Part shown: one piece after another, positions 32,085 to 42,856 of the stretch | Position numbering within the stretch: position 1 is the first letter of the stretch | How the letters are laid out: the number at the start of each line of letters is the position of its first letter | Source: Obelidium mucronatum | Lineage: Eukaryota; Chytridiomycota; Chytridiomycetes; Chytridiales; Chytriomycetaceae | Length of the DNA stretch: 64,000 nt | Assembly (NCBI GenBank): GCA_025765595.1 | Contig: JAIVFH010000014.1 | Coordinates: 124,001 to 188,000, forward strand | Direction: 5' to 3' | The notes under the pieces: generated by a model | What the model was told of the DNA's origin: nothing | What the model saw: the letters and a program-made list of their open reading frames with translations, nothing else | The model's database searches: none | Translations under genes and position numbers: made by a program

Positions 32085-33791
32085 ATGCTCCACGCGCGCC
32101 AGCGAAAGAACTCCGACAGCGGCCCGTCCATCAATCTCGGCAACATGTCTTCCCCGCTTCCGTTCAGCTCTGGCCGCAGCGCGGCGTCGACGGCGGCATC
32201 GCACCAGACGCTGCGGCGGATTTCAGTGTACGGCTGCGTTGTCGTCGCGCTGACGGTGGCGTACCTGGTGCTTGCGGCGCCGGGCGCTGGTCCGGCGGCG
32301 GCGCCGAGTGGTCAGGCGGCGGCGCCCGTGGCCTCGGCGCAAGCGCAACCACAGCAACCACAGCAGCAACAACAACAACAGCAACCAAACGACAAGCAGC
32401 CGCTGCTCGCCCCGCCCAACGCGCATCTGCACGTCGGCCCGCTGGCGCGCGCCCAGTGTCCCGCCGACGCCTTCCCGGCCTCGCAGTACGTGCTGATGGT
32501 CGACGCCGGGTCCACGGGCTCGCGCATCCACGTGTACAAGTTCTCGCACTGCATCAGCACGCGCACCTTCCAGTCGCTGGGCGGCCTGGTGCTCGACGAC
32601 GAGCTGTTTGAGCAGGTCAAGCCCGGCCTGTCGTCGTACCCCACGGACCCCGCCAAGGCCGCGCGCTCGCTCGACGTGCTGCTGGACAAGGCCAAGGCGC
32701 GCGTGCCCGTCGAACTGTGGGGCTGCACGCCGATTGCCGTGAAGGCGACCGCCGGCTTGAGGCTGATTGGCGCCGAGAAGAGCGAGGCCATCCTCAGCGC
32801 CATCCGCGTGAGGCTCGAAACAGTGTATCCCTTCAATGTCGTCAAGGGCGACGGCATTTCCGTGATGGACGGGAAGGATGAGGGTGTGTTTGCCTGGATC
32901 ACGGTCAACTATCTCCGCAATTCTATTGGTGCTGATGCCAAAGCTGCGTCTGCTGCGATTATGGATCTGGGTGGGGGTTCTACGCAAATCGTGTTTGAGC
33001 CAAAGTCGTCTATAACATTGGTCGAGGGTGATCATCGAACAGAAATCAATTTTGGTGGAAAGGACTATGTTCTGTATCAACACAGTTTCCTGGGTTATGG
33101 TCTTATGGAAGGTCGCCGAAAAGTTTTGGAAGCGGCCATTTCGAAACTCGATTCGAAGCTTTCTTGTCTGGGCACAGACGCCACGATGCCCGTGAAGAAA
33201 CCGGGCGATGCTGGTGTCAGTGGAAAAGTTCAAGGAGATGTAGAAATTATTGGCACCAACGAAGGCTTTGATGTTTGCGAAAAGTTTGTCAGTGGAAACT
33301 TGTTTGACAAGGATGCAAAGCTTTGCAAAGTGGGGAATGCCGACACATGTTCATGGGACGGAGTTTACATGCCTAAACTGCACAACTCATTCGAAGGCGA
33401 TATTTATGCTTTTAGTTACTTTTACGATCGTATCGCCGACTTGGGTGTTTTGAAGAAGGGAAACGCGGAAGATGGATTTGAATTCACAATTACCGAAGTG
33501 GAGACTCTTGCCATCAGTGTGTGCAAGGCGATCGATGGAGATGAAGCTTCAAAGAAAAGTCTGCCTGAAACTGTTTTAAAAGCCATGAATAAGGAGCCTG
33601 GACTTTGTTTGGACTTGGGTTTCATTTATCATATGCTGAAGACGGGTTATGAGTTGTCCAGCACACGAGCCTTGAAGACAGCCAAGAAAATTAAGGGTGT
33701 TGAAACGGGATGGTGTTTAGGTGCAGCCATTCACCTTGCTGATAGCATGATGGGAGGAAATGACGGTGCGGCTGGTGTATGTCGAGCTTGA
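32085..33791 (+). CDS. GDA1: Golgi guanosine diphosphatase / apyrase (GDA1/CD39 family)
   Basis: A single intronless frame of 568 residues starts 58 bp after the intersectin stop. One membrane anchor (ISVYGCVVVALTVAYLVLAA) near residue 50 and a low-complexity Pro/Ala/Gln stem give a type II Golgi topology. Apyrase conserved regions: ACR1 VDAGSTGSRIHVYKF, ACR2 IAVKATAGLRLI, ACR3 GKDEGVFAWITVNYL, ACR4 MDLGGGSTQIVFEP; a late GWCLGAAIHLA fits ACR5. The enzyme hydrolyses GDP from mannosylation to GMP, which lets GDP-mannose enter the Golgi. Codon use changes sharply inside the frame: nearly all third positions are G or C up to about 32810, then mixed and AT-richer. Homology continues across that point, so both halves belong to one gene. 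Confidence 0.9.
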   Translation: MLHARQRKNSDSGPSINLGNMSSPLPFSSGRSAASTAASHQTLRRISVYGCVVVALTVAYLVLAAPGAGPAAAPSGQAAAPVASAQAQPQQPQQQQQQQQPNDKQPLLAPPNAHLHVGPLARAQCPADAFPASQYVLMVDAGSTGSRIHVYKFSHCISTRTFQSLGGLVLDDELFEQVKPGLSSYPTDPAKAARSLDVLLDKAKARVPVELWGCTPIAVKATAGLRLIGAEKSEAILSAIRVRLETVYPFNVVKGDGISVMDGKDEGVFAWITVNYLRNSIGADAKAASAAIMDLGGGSTQIVFEPKSSITLVEGDHRTEINFGGKDYVLYQHSFLGYGLMEGRRKVLEAAISKLDSKLSCLGTDATMPVKKPGDAGVSGKVQGDVEIIGTNEGFDVCEKFVSGNLFDKDAKLCKVGNADTCSWDGVYMPKLHNSFEGDIYAFSYFYDRIADLGVLKKGNAEDGFEFTITEVETLAISVCKAIDGDEASKKSLPETVLKAMNKEPGLCLDLGFIYHMLKTGYELSSTRALKTAKKIKGVETGWCLGAAIHLADSMMGGNDGAAGVCRA

Positions 33792-34418
33792 GGAAAAATT
33801 CTGTCAAAATAAGCGCAGTAAAAGTTGTGTATTCATTATTATTTTTTTTTTGGTCTTTTGTGTTTTTTTCGGTGGTTTCCAATCACGATTGGTGGTGCAC
33901 TTTCGAAATTGTCCGTCTCCCAAGATTCTTTTTCTTTTTATTCCATTGTCTCCCTTGACACAAGATAAAAAAAACCAGAGTCAGGTCCAACCGACATCTG
34001 AGCCCCGCCCTCTTTCTTTGTTTCAATCTTATTTCATAAACTTTTGCCAGACGGTACCAAAGAGAACGCGTGTTTCTTGACTTGACTTGAACGACGTGAG
34101 TTTGAAGCAGTGCTCTACAAAAACCCAGAATACAAAACCTGAACAAAAGAGAGAACCCGTTTTGATAGGTTGCTTCAGTTTATCATATTCGTTTTTACAC
34201 ACGAGCTTTGAACTGTAACGGCGAGATTATAACAGAGGTTTGAACCCCACCTTTTTTTTTTTATTCCCCTGTCGCTGGTTCTCATTTTTGTATGCCTAAA
34301 ACTTGTACTATCACTTTACACACCAGGTATTCATTGTTGGTGAATTATCAGTTGCACTCTGTGCGATTACGCTAGTAATCAAACTCCAAAAACCTGACTA
34401 AAATCAAACCCTCCTCAA

Positions 34419-34458
<40 letters not shown>

Positions 34459-34571
34459 GAAACCCCGAAAACCGACTCCTTCTACCGGCCCTTTTCAAGA
34501 AAAAAAAAACAAACAAAAGAAGACCAAGGGAGAAAGAAAGAAAAGAAGCAAGAAGAAAAAGAAGAAAGAAA
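33792..34571. other. 780-bp intergenic stretch with A-rich leader
   Basis: No convincing gene is seen. It holds the 3' flank of GDA1 (T-rich) and the 5' flank of the gene at 34572. A 32-nt poly(A) run lies at 34426-34457 and is followed by about 100 bases of almost pure purine (AAGAAAGAAAAG type) up to the ATG, probably leader or promoter sequence. Confidence 0.6.
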
Positions 34572-36685
34572 ATGACATCTCCTACATCCTATTCATCCTT
34601 CAAACGAACCGTACATATCCCAGGAAACCACGCCCTACCTCCCGGAATCAGTAACCAAGTGGCCTGGGAACTGAGTTACGCTCGGAGCGATCCAAACGAC
34701 CCTTCAACACCACCATCGCAACTATCCTCACACCACCCCGAACATGCACCGCAACCATTCACAGAGCAAGATCCGACGGGCGTGTTGCAAGGACTCCGGG
34801 TAACCGAACGCGAGCTCCAAACGCTACGAGAATGGGATAAGATGCTTGGTGGGAGTAGTGCTGTGAATGCAGCGGCGGCCATGTTGTTTGAGGCGAGTGG
34901 GGGGTGTGGGACGAGTTTGGCAACGAATCCGGGTGTCAAGTTTGGGTTCACGAATGGGGGTGGGTATTTGAGTCCGCATGTGATTCAGATGCAGATGTTG
35001 AGTAGAATGTATGCGAGTACGGGTGCGGCTGCGTGGGGTGCTGGGAGGAGAGGGAAGGTGAGGGTTCCTGTGGGGGGTTGGCCGAGTGGGGTTACGGGTG
35101 TTGAGTTTGGGATGGGGATGAAGACTTTTCAGTTGCCGCCGAAAGATGGGCAGGTGAAGAAGGTTGTGGAGGATGTGAGAGGCCCGCTGGTTGGGAATGC
35201 GGGGGCGATTCTACAAAAGGAAATTCGGAAGCTGGAAAAGCAGGATAAGGAGGGAACCTTGGAGTTACCGGATAATAGTGCCAAGAGAGCCGAGCGGATT
35301 CAAAATAAGATCAAGTGTGAGGCGGAGGCGAAAACTGAGTTTGACAAGATTCTGATCAAAGAAAGTGGCGGGGAATCTGATAAAGAGGAGGAAAAGAATC
35401 CGGAGGAGGAAGCAACGGAGATTCAACATCACGATGTAACAGAGGACGAAAATACCAGATGGCTAGAATGGGCGGCCGCTTTGATTGCACATTCAAATAG
35501 TATGAAGGCGAAACAACAATTGGAGCCTCTCGCCAATGTATCAAATCTCCCACGACCGCAAGCTCCCGGACCCGAGCCCAATATTAAATTACGACCACAA
35601 TCTGCGAGCAGAAGACCACAGTCTGCTCGATCAAAAGCGAGAAATTTACAACCGCTTCAAGCCAATTCCTCTTCATCTGCACCATCTTCTGCCTCAAGAA
35701 TTCCATATGCTGTAAACAGTCCCAACCCACCACCAGGCCCCCCAGGGTCTGCTGATTCAATCGTAGTATCCAATCCAGCTCATTTACCCGCTCCATACGC
35801 CTCGAACCGCCGTTTCCATTCAAATCCAATTCATCCAGACTACTTGAGCAGCTCGGATTTACCTCTCGCTGTGACACACGGCAATGCAAATTTCCCTCAA
35901 GTATACCACAAGGAATCGATTTACATGACAGAGTTTTCCAGCAGAATGCAAATTCCAGCAAAATACGTGGCAGCCTTCAACATTGCAGCACGAGTAAACG
36001 GGCGACCATTAGCTCAAGCTGCACCAGGAACTGAGAACGATCAACAACGCGTTGTGGGCGGGATAAATGGAACATCGTTAGGCAGCGGAGGCAGCGGCTC
36101 GAGTGGATCAGCAGGAAATTTGAGTTCAAATTACGAATCGAAATTTGGATACGGTTATGGAAGCATCAAATCGTCAACGCCACCTGCTCCACCTACGCCA
36201 ACGACAACAAGACTTCTGCCCCCTCGCCGTCCACGTCCGCAACCAGCACACGCGCTTCCACCAACTGTTCCCACTTTGCCATTACCACCCAAAGGCGCGC
36301 CAGCAATTCTGGGGCCACTTGTGGGGTCCTCCAAGGTTCTGACTGCAGACGACTGGCATGGGTTCCAAGGGATTCAAAAGGGTGTGGGGGTTGAAGGTAG
36401 CCTGAAACTTGTGAGTGGTCTCAGTGGTCGGGAAGGAGGAGAGATGTATCATGGAATTCCGCCATGTCTGGGACCAGAAGCAGTCTCCAACCATTGGAAT
36501 GCATTATTGACGCTACCTGGACCGGTTGGTAGACGAGGTTGGAACCATGTAGGAAGAGGTAAAAGAAAAAAAAATAATTGAAAAGTAACATTTCCCCCGC
36601 TAAAATTTTTTTCTTTCTTCTTGAAGATCATCTGGCGAACTTCCAGCAAGGAGTATCACCTGTTACAAACTACTCATACCGCTGA
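34572..36685 (+). CDS. Unrecognised low-complexity protein, possibly cytoskeletal or ciliary
   Basis: The main exon 34572-36558 splices with GT-AG to 36627-36685, giving 681 residues ending QGVSPVTNYSYR; without splicing it would end in a Lys/Asn-rich tail, which looks like intron read-through. The N-terminal 220 residues are ordered (LRVTERELQTLREWDKMLGG; GAGRRGKVRVPVGGWPSG). A charged helix (IRKLEKQDKEGTLELPD) follows, then Pro/Ser-rich sequence with RPQSASRRPQSARSKAR. That RPxSAxxRP style is common in centrosomal and flagellar proteins, but this is weak evidence. Base composition inside the first exon is unusually G-rich from 34860 to 35200. No homologue recognised. Its own 100-base purine leader precedes the ATG. 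Confidence 0.6.
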
Positions 36686-37031
36686 TGATAATGAAATAGC
36701 AAAGCAAGATTTGTTGATGTTTTTAACTTTATTTTTTCAACTTTCAGGGGAGGGAGGGAGTGTTTTGATACTTAAAAGAACATAAATATATATGTTATCT
36801 TATCTCAAACCAACCGATGTTTTTTTAAATACTGGGATTTAGAGTTAAATGTTGTTTGAATGATTCAAGCGCCATCAATTAAAATTTGTTCCCCTGGTTT
36901 TTTGACGTTGGTATAAATAAAACAAACAAGTCCCGCCTGTCAAATTAAATACACGCAGAGTTTTCTCCAACAGAATCAAAGTAAGCCTTCTACATTCCAG
37001 TCCTTTAAAGCATTAACCGACAGACCGTTAG

Positions 37032-40000
37032 ATGTTTCTGCGCAAGACTCTGAAGACGACGGCCAGCGATGCGGAAGCGGGAATTCCGCACTCGGACGCG
37101 TCGAAGCGCAGCCGCGCGGCCAAAGCCACGCCCAGCCGCATTGTGTACGCGCTGTTTGCCGGGGCGCTTGTGCTCCTCGCGATTCCGGCGCTGCGCCTGG
37201 GCGGGCGGCGGCCGCTGCTCGCGAGCACCGGCGACGCGGCGGAGGCGGCGGCGCCGCAGCGCTTCAGCGACGAGTACTGGCGCGCGTGGTCGTACGAGCC
37301 GCCGCTGAGCCACGGCGACAGCAGCAAGAACAACAACAACAACAAGAACAACAACAACATCAACATCAACATCATCGACACCAACACCAACGCCGACGAC
37401 GACGCCGCCGTCGCCCTGCTGCACCGCGTCGCAAACAAGGACTGGACCACAGAGCGCTCGCGCGCCGCCCTGGCCTTCTGGGAACGTGCGCGTCTCGTCC
37501 CCACGGCGCAGGCCGTCAACCTGTCGGACAACATCTGGAACCTGTTTCCGGACACGGGCGCATGCGACTTGAACCACCTAAAGAGCGTGGGAGGAACCCC
37601 CGAGAACGACGGCACCTACTGGGTGTGCACGGAATACCTGCAAGTCGAAGACAACTGCGTCATCTTTTCCATTGGCTCACGTGGAATGTACGAGTGGGAG
37701 CTTGAAATGCTGGCCCTGACGGAACGCAAGTGCAAAGTAAGTGGGTTGAGTTGGTTCTTTTGAATTCATTTTCCATCTCGACACATTAGATTCACACTTT
37801 TGATTGCACGGGCAATTGGCCTTCGCCCGATCCACTCATTGAATTTCATCCCTGGTGTTTGAGTGTTGATTATGTCGAGGAAGGCTCCCAACGAATTTTC
37901 ATGTCGTGGAATTCCATTCTTTCAAAGCTGAATCTAACGAGCGTAGATTATTTAAAGATTGATATTGAAGGTTTGTTTGTGTGACGGTTGTGGTCCTTGT
38001 ATTGCTAAATTCTTGTTCTCGACCAGGTGGAGAATGGATTGTGATGCCGCAAGTCCTCAAAACTGGAAACCAGCTTCCCCGACAGATTTCCATTGAATTT
38101 CACAGGGGCTGGCAACCATCGGGTACTGTCAATAATTATGCGTTGACGAAATTTGGAGATGCAGTAGACAACCTTCACCCAACCCTAAACATGATGAGTC
38201 TATTCTACTCATTTGGTTATGAAAGCGTCATCAAGAAACATTGGGGACCCAATTTTGAAATTTTTACACTTGTCCGCTACCCAACTACAATCAACATGAA
38301 AGGCAACCAGACCTTTTCTACAACTATTCAGCAAGCCCCCGTTACAAACACATCTATAGTTGACTACAAGAATATATACCTTACGCATGACTGGAACGCA
38401 GTCAGAAGCCGAGAAGCCCAAGATTTTCTAGAGTTGATGTCCAAACTGCCAGCAGTTGATTCTGCTTCGCTGAAAACTCATGTTTATGATTTGTTTCCTG
38501 AAACATACGAATGCGACCGCTATTATGTTAGAAGGTTTGTATCAGTAGTTTTTCCGGCCCACCTGAATGTTTCCATTTGAACCACAGTGTTGGAGGTCTT
38601 CCATTTACCCCAGAAAGCGCTTACATTTGCACGGATAAAGTCACCAACGTGAACAATGAAAAAAAGGTTCCCGACGATGCATGCACCATCGTAACCATCG
38701 GATCCCAAGGTCAATGGGCATTTGAGGATGAAATCTTGGCCATTACAGGCGATAAATGCAAGGTAAGCACTACTCCTCGCCTGCCATTACTGTTATTCAG
38801 CGCAACATAGGTCCATGCTCTTGATTGCTCTGGAGACTTTACTTCAACGAATCCGTTAATTACAATCCACAAGTGGTGTATTGGAAAAAAAGATGGTGTT
38901 GTCGATGGAAAGGTGTACAAGTCATGGAACAGCATTGTAACGGAATTGAAGCTATTACGCGTCGATGTATTGAAAATTGATGCTGAAGGTTTGAAGATTG
39001 CGTAATTTTTTTAAAGTGTTATTGGTTGCTCACGTTATTATAACAGGTTGGGAATGGGTTGTCATGCCCGAAATCCTTCAAAACTCGCATATTCTTCCAC
39101 TTCAGATTTCGATTGAGTTTCACACGGGCTCTCAGCCTAGTGAAACTGCAGCTGAGTTTATGCCAGTTCAAACTAAACAAGGGCCAGATAATGTAAAGCC
39201 AATGGTGAATATCATGCGATTGTTCCACAAGGCTGGATATCATGTTGCAATCGCTCAGGCGTGGTATATCGATATGGGGCTTTTTACATTCATTTTGGAC
39301 AAGAAGCTTCGTGATGAAACCACCAAACTTGCACCAAAAAACAATGAAACACTCAATGAAATTGAATTGCTGCACAAAATCACCAATAAGGATTGGGCGT
39401 TTGATCGTGGGCAGTCTGCGATGCAGATTTGGGATCTTTTGTTGGAGGGGAAACCAGAAGATTTTGCACACAATAGACATCGAGTCCATCAAATGCTGCC
39501 TGAAACGTACCAATGCGATCGAAACTTTCTGAGACAGTATGTATCGATGAATTTTTTTTCGTGTTTTTTTTTCGTTTGTTTTGATTGGTTTTAATTTTTT
39601 TTAAGTGTTGGTGGTCTTCCTCACGATGATGGATCCTATTGGGTTTGCACAGAGTTTTTGCAAGCTCCCGAGTGCCGACCAGAGAAAACTGTTGAAGGCT
39701 TCTGGAAATGCAAGGACTTTTTTACTCCCATTGATAACTGTAATTTATTGTCTATCGGGTCGAATGGGGACTTTGGTTGGGAAGAGGAAATGATCAAACT
39801 GACGAATGGCAAATGCAAGGTATAAAAATGAGTTTTTTTAAAATGGTTTTAAGTTTTGTTTTTTTAATACTTGCGTAATAACGCCAGGTTCATACCTTTG
39901 ATTGTACTGGGTCATGGACTCCACCGCATGAATTGATTACATTCCACAATTGGTGTCTTGGCCGGGACGAAGTGATTGATGGCAGAATCTACAAGAGTTG

Positions 40001-41380
40001 GAACACTATTGTATCTGAGCTCCACCTTGATCACATTGATTACATGAAAATGGATATCGAAGGGTGGGAATGGGTCGTGATTCCTCAAGTCTTTAACGGT
40101 GCCATTTTGCTGCCGAATCAAATTTCTATTGAATTACATGAAGAATGGCAGCAGCCAGGAACTTCCTCTGAAATGCGGCCTGTGGATGTACCTCCAGGTG
40201 GCATTTTTAACCGCGACCACATGCATGCTGCCATTCATTTTATGAAAATCTTTTACAATCACGGATTCCATATGGCTTCCAGGAAACACCATGGTTGGAA
40301 TTGTCAGGTTATTACTTTTGTGAGACCTGAGAGTGTGGCACATGGATTGGGAGCAACTTTTGTGGGGAACCACCATCCTCAACCTGTATCTGCAGAAGTG
40401 TCGACCCAAATTGTGCAAGAAATTAAATCAAAGAATTGGAATTTGGATCGAGTCAAGGAAGCGCAAGAGTTTTGGGAAATTGCTGAAAAACTGCCTGCCT
40501 TGTATGCAGCAAAGTTGTCGAACCGTAATATTTTCAATATGTTTCCAATTACTCTTGAGTGTGATAAGTGGTGGTATAGAAGGTATGTGTTGTGATTGAT
40601 TTTTTTTTTGATGGTTGTTCTTATGGATATATATAGTATTGGTGGGGCTCCAACAGACGATGGTTCTTATTGGACTTGCATTGATCATATCAAGCATACC
40701 GAGCCGGAGTGTGCGATTGTTTCTTTTGGATCGAATGGAATGTGGGCGTGGGAAAGCGAGTTGCTTACTTTGACTGCTTCAAACTGTCAGGTGAATAGGA
40801 TTTTGCTTTTCTTCTTTCTTAAACTTTTTTTTCTGAATTTTAATTGTTGCGGGTATTAGATTCATACGTTTGATTGTACTGCCGATTACGTTTCCCCACA
40901 TGCCAACATCACGTTCCACAAGCTGTGTCTTGGCGCTGAGGATAAAGTGATTGATGGAAAGACGTATAAAACCTGGAATAGTATTATTTCCATTCTTGGT
41001 GTTTCTCGGATTGAGTACCTCAAAATTGACGTTGAAGGTGTGTGTGGGTGTATTTTATGAATGTTTCTCATTTAAAACGACCCCCCAAAAAAACACCAGG
41101 ATATGAATGGATAGTTTTGCCTCAAATCATGAGCACCACAGGCGGCAACATCAAGAGAGTTTTTCCAAAGCAAATTGCTGTTGAGATACATGTTGGCTGG
41201 CAACCCGAAGACACGCCATCCGAATTTGTACCACAAGACTCGTTGAGAGGGAAAGATCAAATGCATCCAATGGTGACTTTGTTTATGCGGTTGTACTCTT
41301 TTGGGTACCGTGTTGTGGCCAAAAAGATGTGGAGTTATCCTGGAGAGAGTTGTCAGATTTTCACATTGTTGAAGACGTGA
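37032..41380 (+). CDS. Four-module tandem methyltransferase-like protein (METTL24 / Methyltransf_22 type)
   Basis: Eleven exons (37032-37736, 37790-37970, 38027-38534, 38588-38762, 38811-38988, 39047-39536, 39606-39819, 39888-40582, 40637-40790, 40860-41037, 41100-41380) form one frame of 1252 residues. A basic start and one membrane segment (IVYALFAGALVLLAIPAL) suggest a type II Golgi protein. Four modules follow, near 175-465, 466-745, 746-1048 and 1049-1252. Each has VGG-P-DDGSYW-C; a Rossmann-like SIGSxGxxxWExE; K-(I/V)HTFDCT; WNSI followed by LKIDxEGxEWxVxPQ; and a (P)xQISIEFH strand. This resembles the FkbM-like METTL24 family. Introns recur at the same places: before IHT/VHT in all four, before VGG in modules 2-4, and inside EG-xEW in modules 1, 2 and 4. 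Catalysis and substrate are unproven. Confidence 0.8.
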
Positions 41381-41624
41381 GAGAGTGGGTGTAGTTTGTG
41401 TTTGTGTGTGTGCTTGTGTATTTGGGGTATTTGGGTATTTATTCGATTTTGGGATATTTATTAATAAAGCTGATGATATTGCTTTAAAACTGTTTAATGC
41501 TACCTATAATTTCTGTTATTCAATTGTTCATTCGAAAGAAACGCGATGATGTGAAAAGAAGTTTAATATAATCCGTTTATTCCCTTCCTGCATTGAAACC
41601 AAAACTGTGATTTATTTAAAGGTC
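41381..41624. other. Intergenic stretch with polyadenylation signal
   Basis: Convergent 3' flanks of the tandem methyltransferase and of the small minus-strand gene. AATAAAG lies near 41462; the sequence before it is GT-rich (TGTTTGTGTGTGTGC). Confidence 0.5.
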
Positions 41625-41894
41625 CTACTTTTCTTCATCGTCCAAGTAAAATGGTATATCTGGATGAGCTTCATACAGCTGCATTGTTCGAGCTCGTGAT
41701 GCTGTGGCACTGGGTTTCTGATTTGGCTTGACATTGTGGTTGTCATAGAGCTGAAACGTCTTGTCCCTGTTGCTAAACAAGTTGACGGACTTTTTCTTTT
41801 TGAGGATGGAATGGTCTGGAAGCCATGCTGTAGCGGGGTCTGGCTTGAAGGCTGTTGCTGTAGCAGCAGCAGAGGATGTTGGGGTGCCGTTCAT
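41625..41894 (-). CDS. Small conserved-looking protein of 89 residues, unknown
   Basis: One exon from ATG 41894. The protein has an Ala/Thr-rich start, a basic HSILKKKKSVNLF, and a loosely repeated pair KTFQLYDNH and RTMQLYEAH, ending in an acidic DDEEK. No membrane segment or signal peptide. The internal repeat and balanced composition suggest a real short protein rather than a chance ORF. No family recognised. Confidence 0.5.
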   Translation of the reverse strand: MNGTPTSSAAATATAFKPDPATAWLPDHSILKKKKSVNLFSNRDKTFQLYDNHNVKPNQKPSATASRARTMQLYEAHPDIPFYLDDEEK

Positions 41895-42153
41895 TTTTCT
41901 ACTTCTGTGTGTGAATTAAAAAGCTTGGGAGGAAATCCTTTTTTTTTTTATCGCAATTTTTGAAATCTGACAAGAGGTGACTCAAGCGAACTCCTTGTTT
42001 TTTTTTCTGTGGTTCTTTCTTCTTCTTTGGCTTGTATTATATTTTCCAATTTTTGGATGATTAAAAAATGAGATAGTTGTAGACATAAAAAACAGTTTTT
42101 TTTTTTAATTATAATTACGCGCTCCATCATCATCATCATCGTCATCATCGTCA

Positions 42154-42790
42154 TCAATTCTTTTTTGCCAACAATGCCCTTGTAACATCTTTCGCAGCTC
42201 GTTGCATATTGGCAACCAATGACGGCGGTAAATCGTTTGGCAGCGTATCTTTCATGAAATAGTCTCGTACAGAGTGAGTGAATTGAGATTTTGACTTTGG
42301 AATGTTTGGATTCACATATGGCGTCAACTATTTTTTTTTTTGATGGTATTCCCTGTTTAGAGAGAGACTGGTTCGAAAGAAATAAAACAGCGCCACAGCC
42401 CCGCCCAATTGATTTCAAGGCTTCCAGGTTCTTGAACTATTTCAAGTGTTGCATTTTGAGTTTTTGTTTCAAGGGGCCAAATCCGTGAACGTCTCCTGAA
42501 CTCTTCAAATCCCAAACACATCTCCTCTAATCCATCAAGCAAACAGTCAATCGCACCTGACAGCCAGCAAGATCGGGAATCATGAATTGTCTGAATCTGA
42601 ATGGTTCCAGCAGGTACTTTCCTAACAAACAAGAAAAAAAAAGAGGAAAAGGTCAACGGCGAAGGGCGGTGATGGCGGCAAGCAGGGACAAAAGGGTACC
42701 CTTTGCGGTCCATCGACCCATCGGGCCTGATCCTTTTCCCTTATAGAAGTTCTTGTTTCCGAGCTTTGAGGTGAGAATGCGGGCTGGCAT
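42154..42790 (-). CDS. MRPL27: Mitochondrial large-subunit ribosomal protein mL41 (fungal MRPL27)
   Basis: Exons 42790-42700, 42621-42557 and 42327-42154 give 109 residues: MPARILTSKLGNKNFYKGKG, GRWTAKGKYLLEPFRFRQF, then MIPDLAGCQ joined to LTPYVNPNIPKS. The order GNKNFYKG..G..GR.TxxGxY..............VPDLxGFxLxPYV is the mL41 signature, and only these splice sites restore the DLxG-xLxPYV core. The last exon adds a helical C-terminus ending ALLAKKN. It belongs to the mitoribosome large subunit. The second intron is 229 nt, long for this window. The gene is divergent from the WD40 gene at 42857, with 66 bp between start codons. A CAT-rich run follows the stop on the plus strand. Confidence 0.8.
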
Positions 42791-42856
42791 GATAATAGTA
42801 AAATAATTATTTAAATAAATCAAAAAAGAAAAAAAGCAAAAAGGAATTAAACAGAA

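Noticed and set aside
32085..32860. Horizontal gene transfer to explain the GC-rich half of GDA1
   Set aside because: The same GC-rich 5' pattern is seen in many unrelated genes of the window, and protein homology is continuous.
37005..37615. Long minus-strand ORFs opposite the first exon of the tandem methyltransferase
   Set aside because: Low-complexity Val/Asp repeats complementary to AAC/GAC codons; no start context or family.
42116..42160. CAT/ATC trinucleotide run as a His-rich gene end or satellite
   Set aside because: Short, imperfect and located just after the mL41 stop; simple sequence only.
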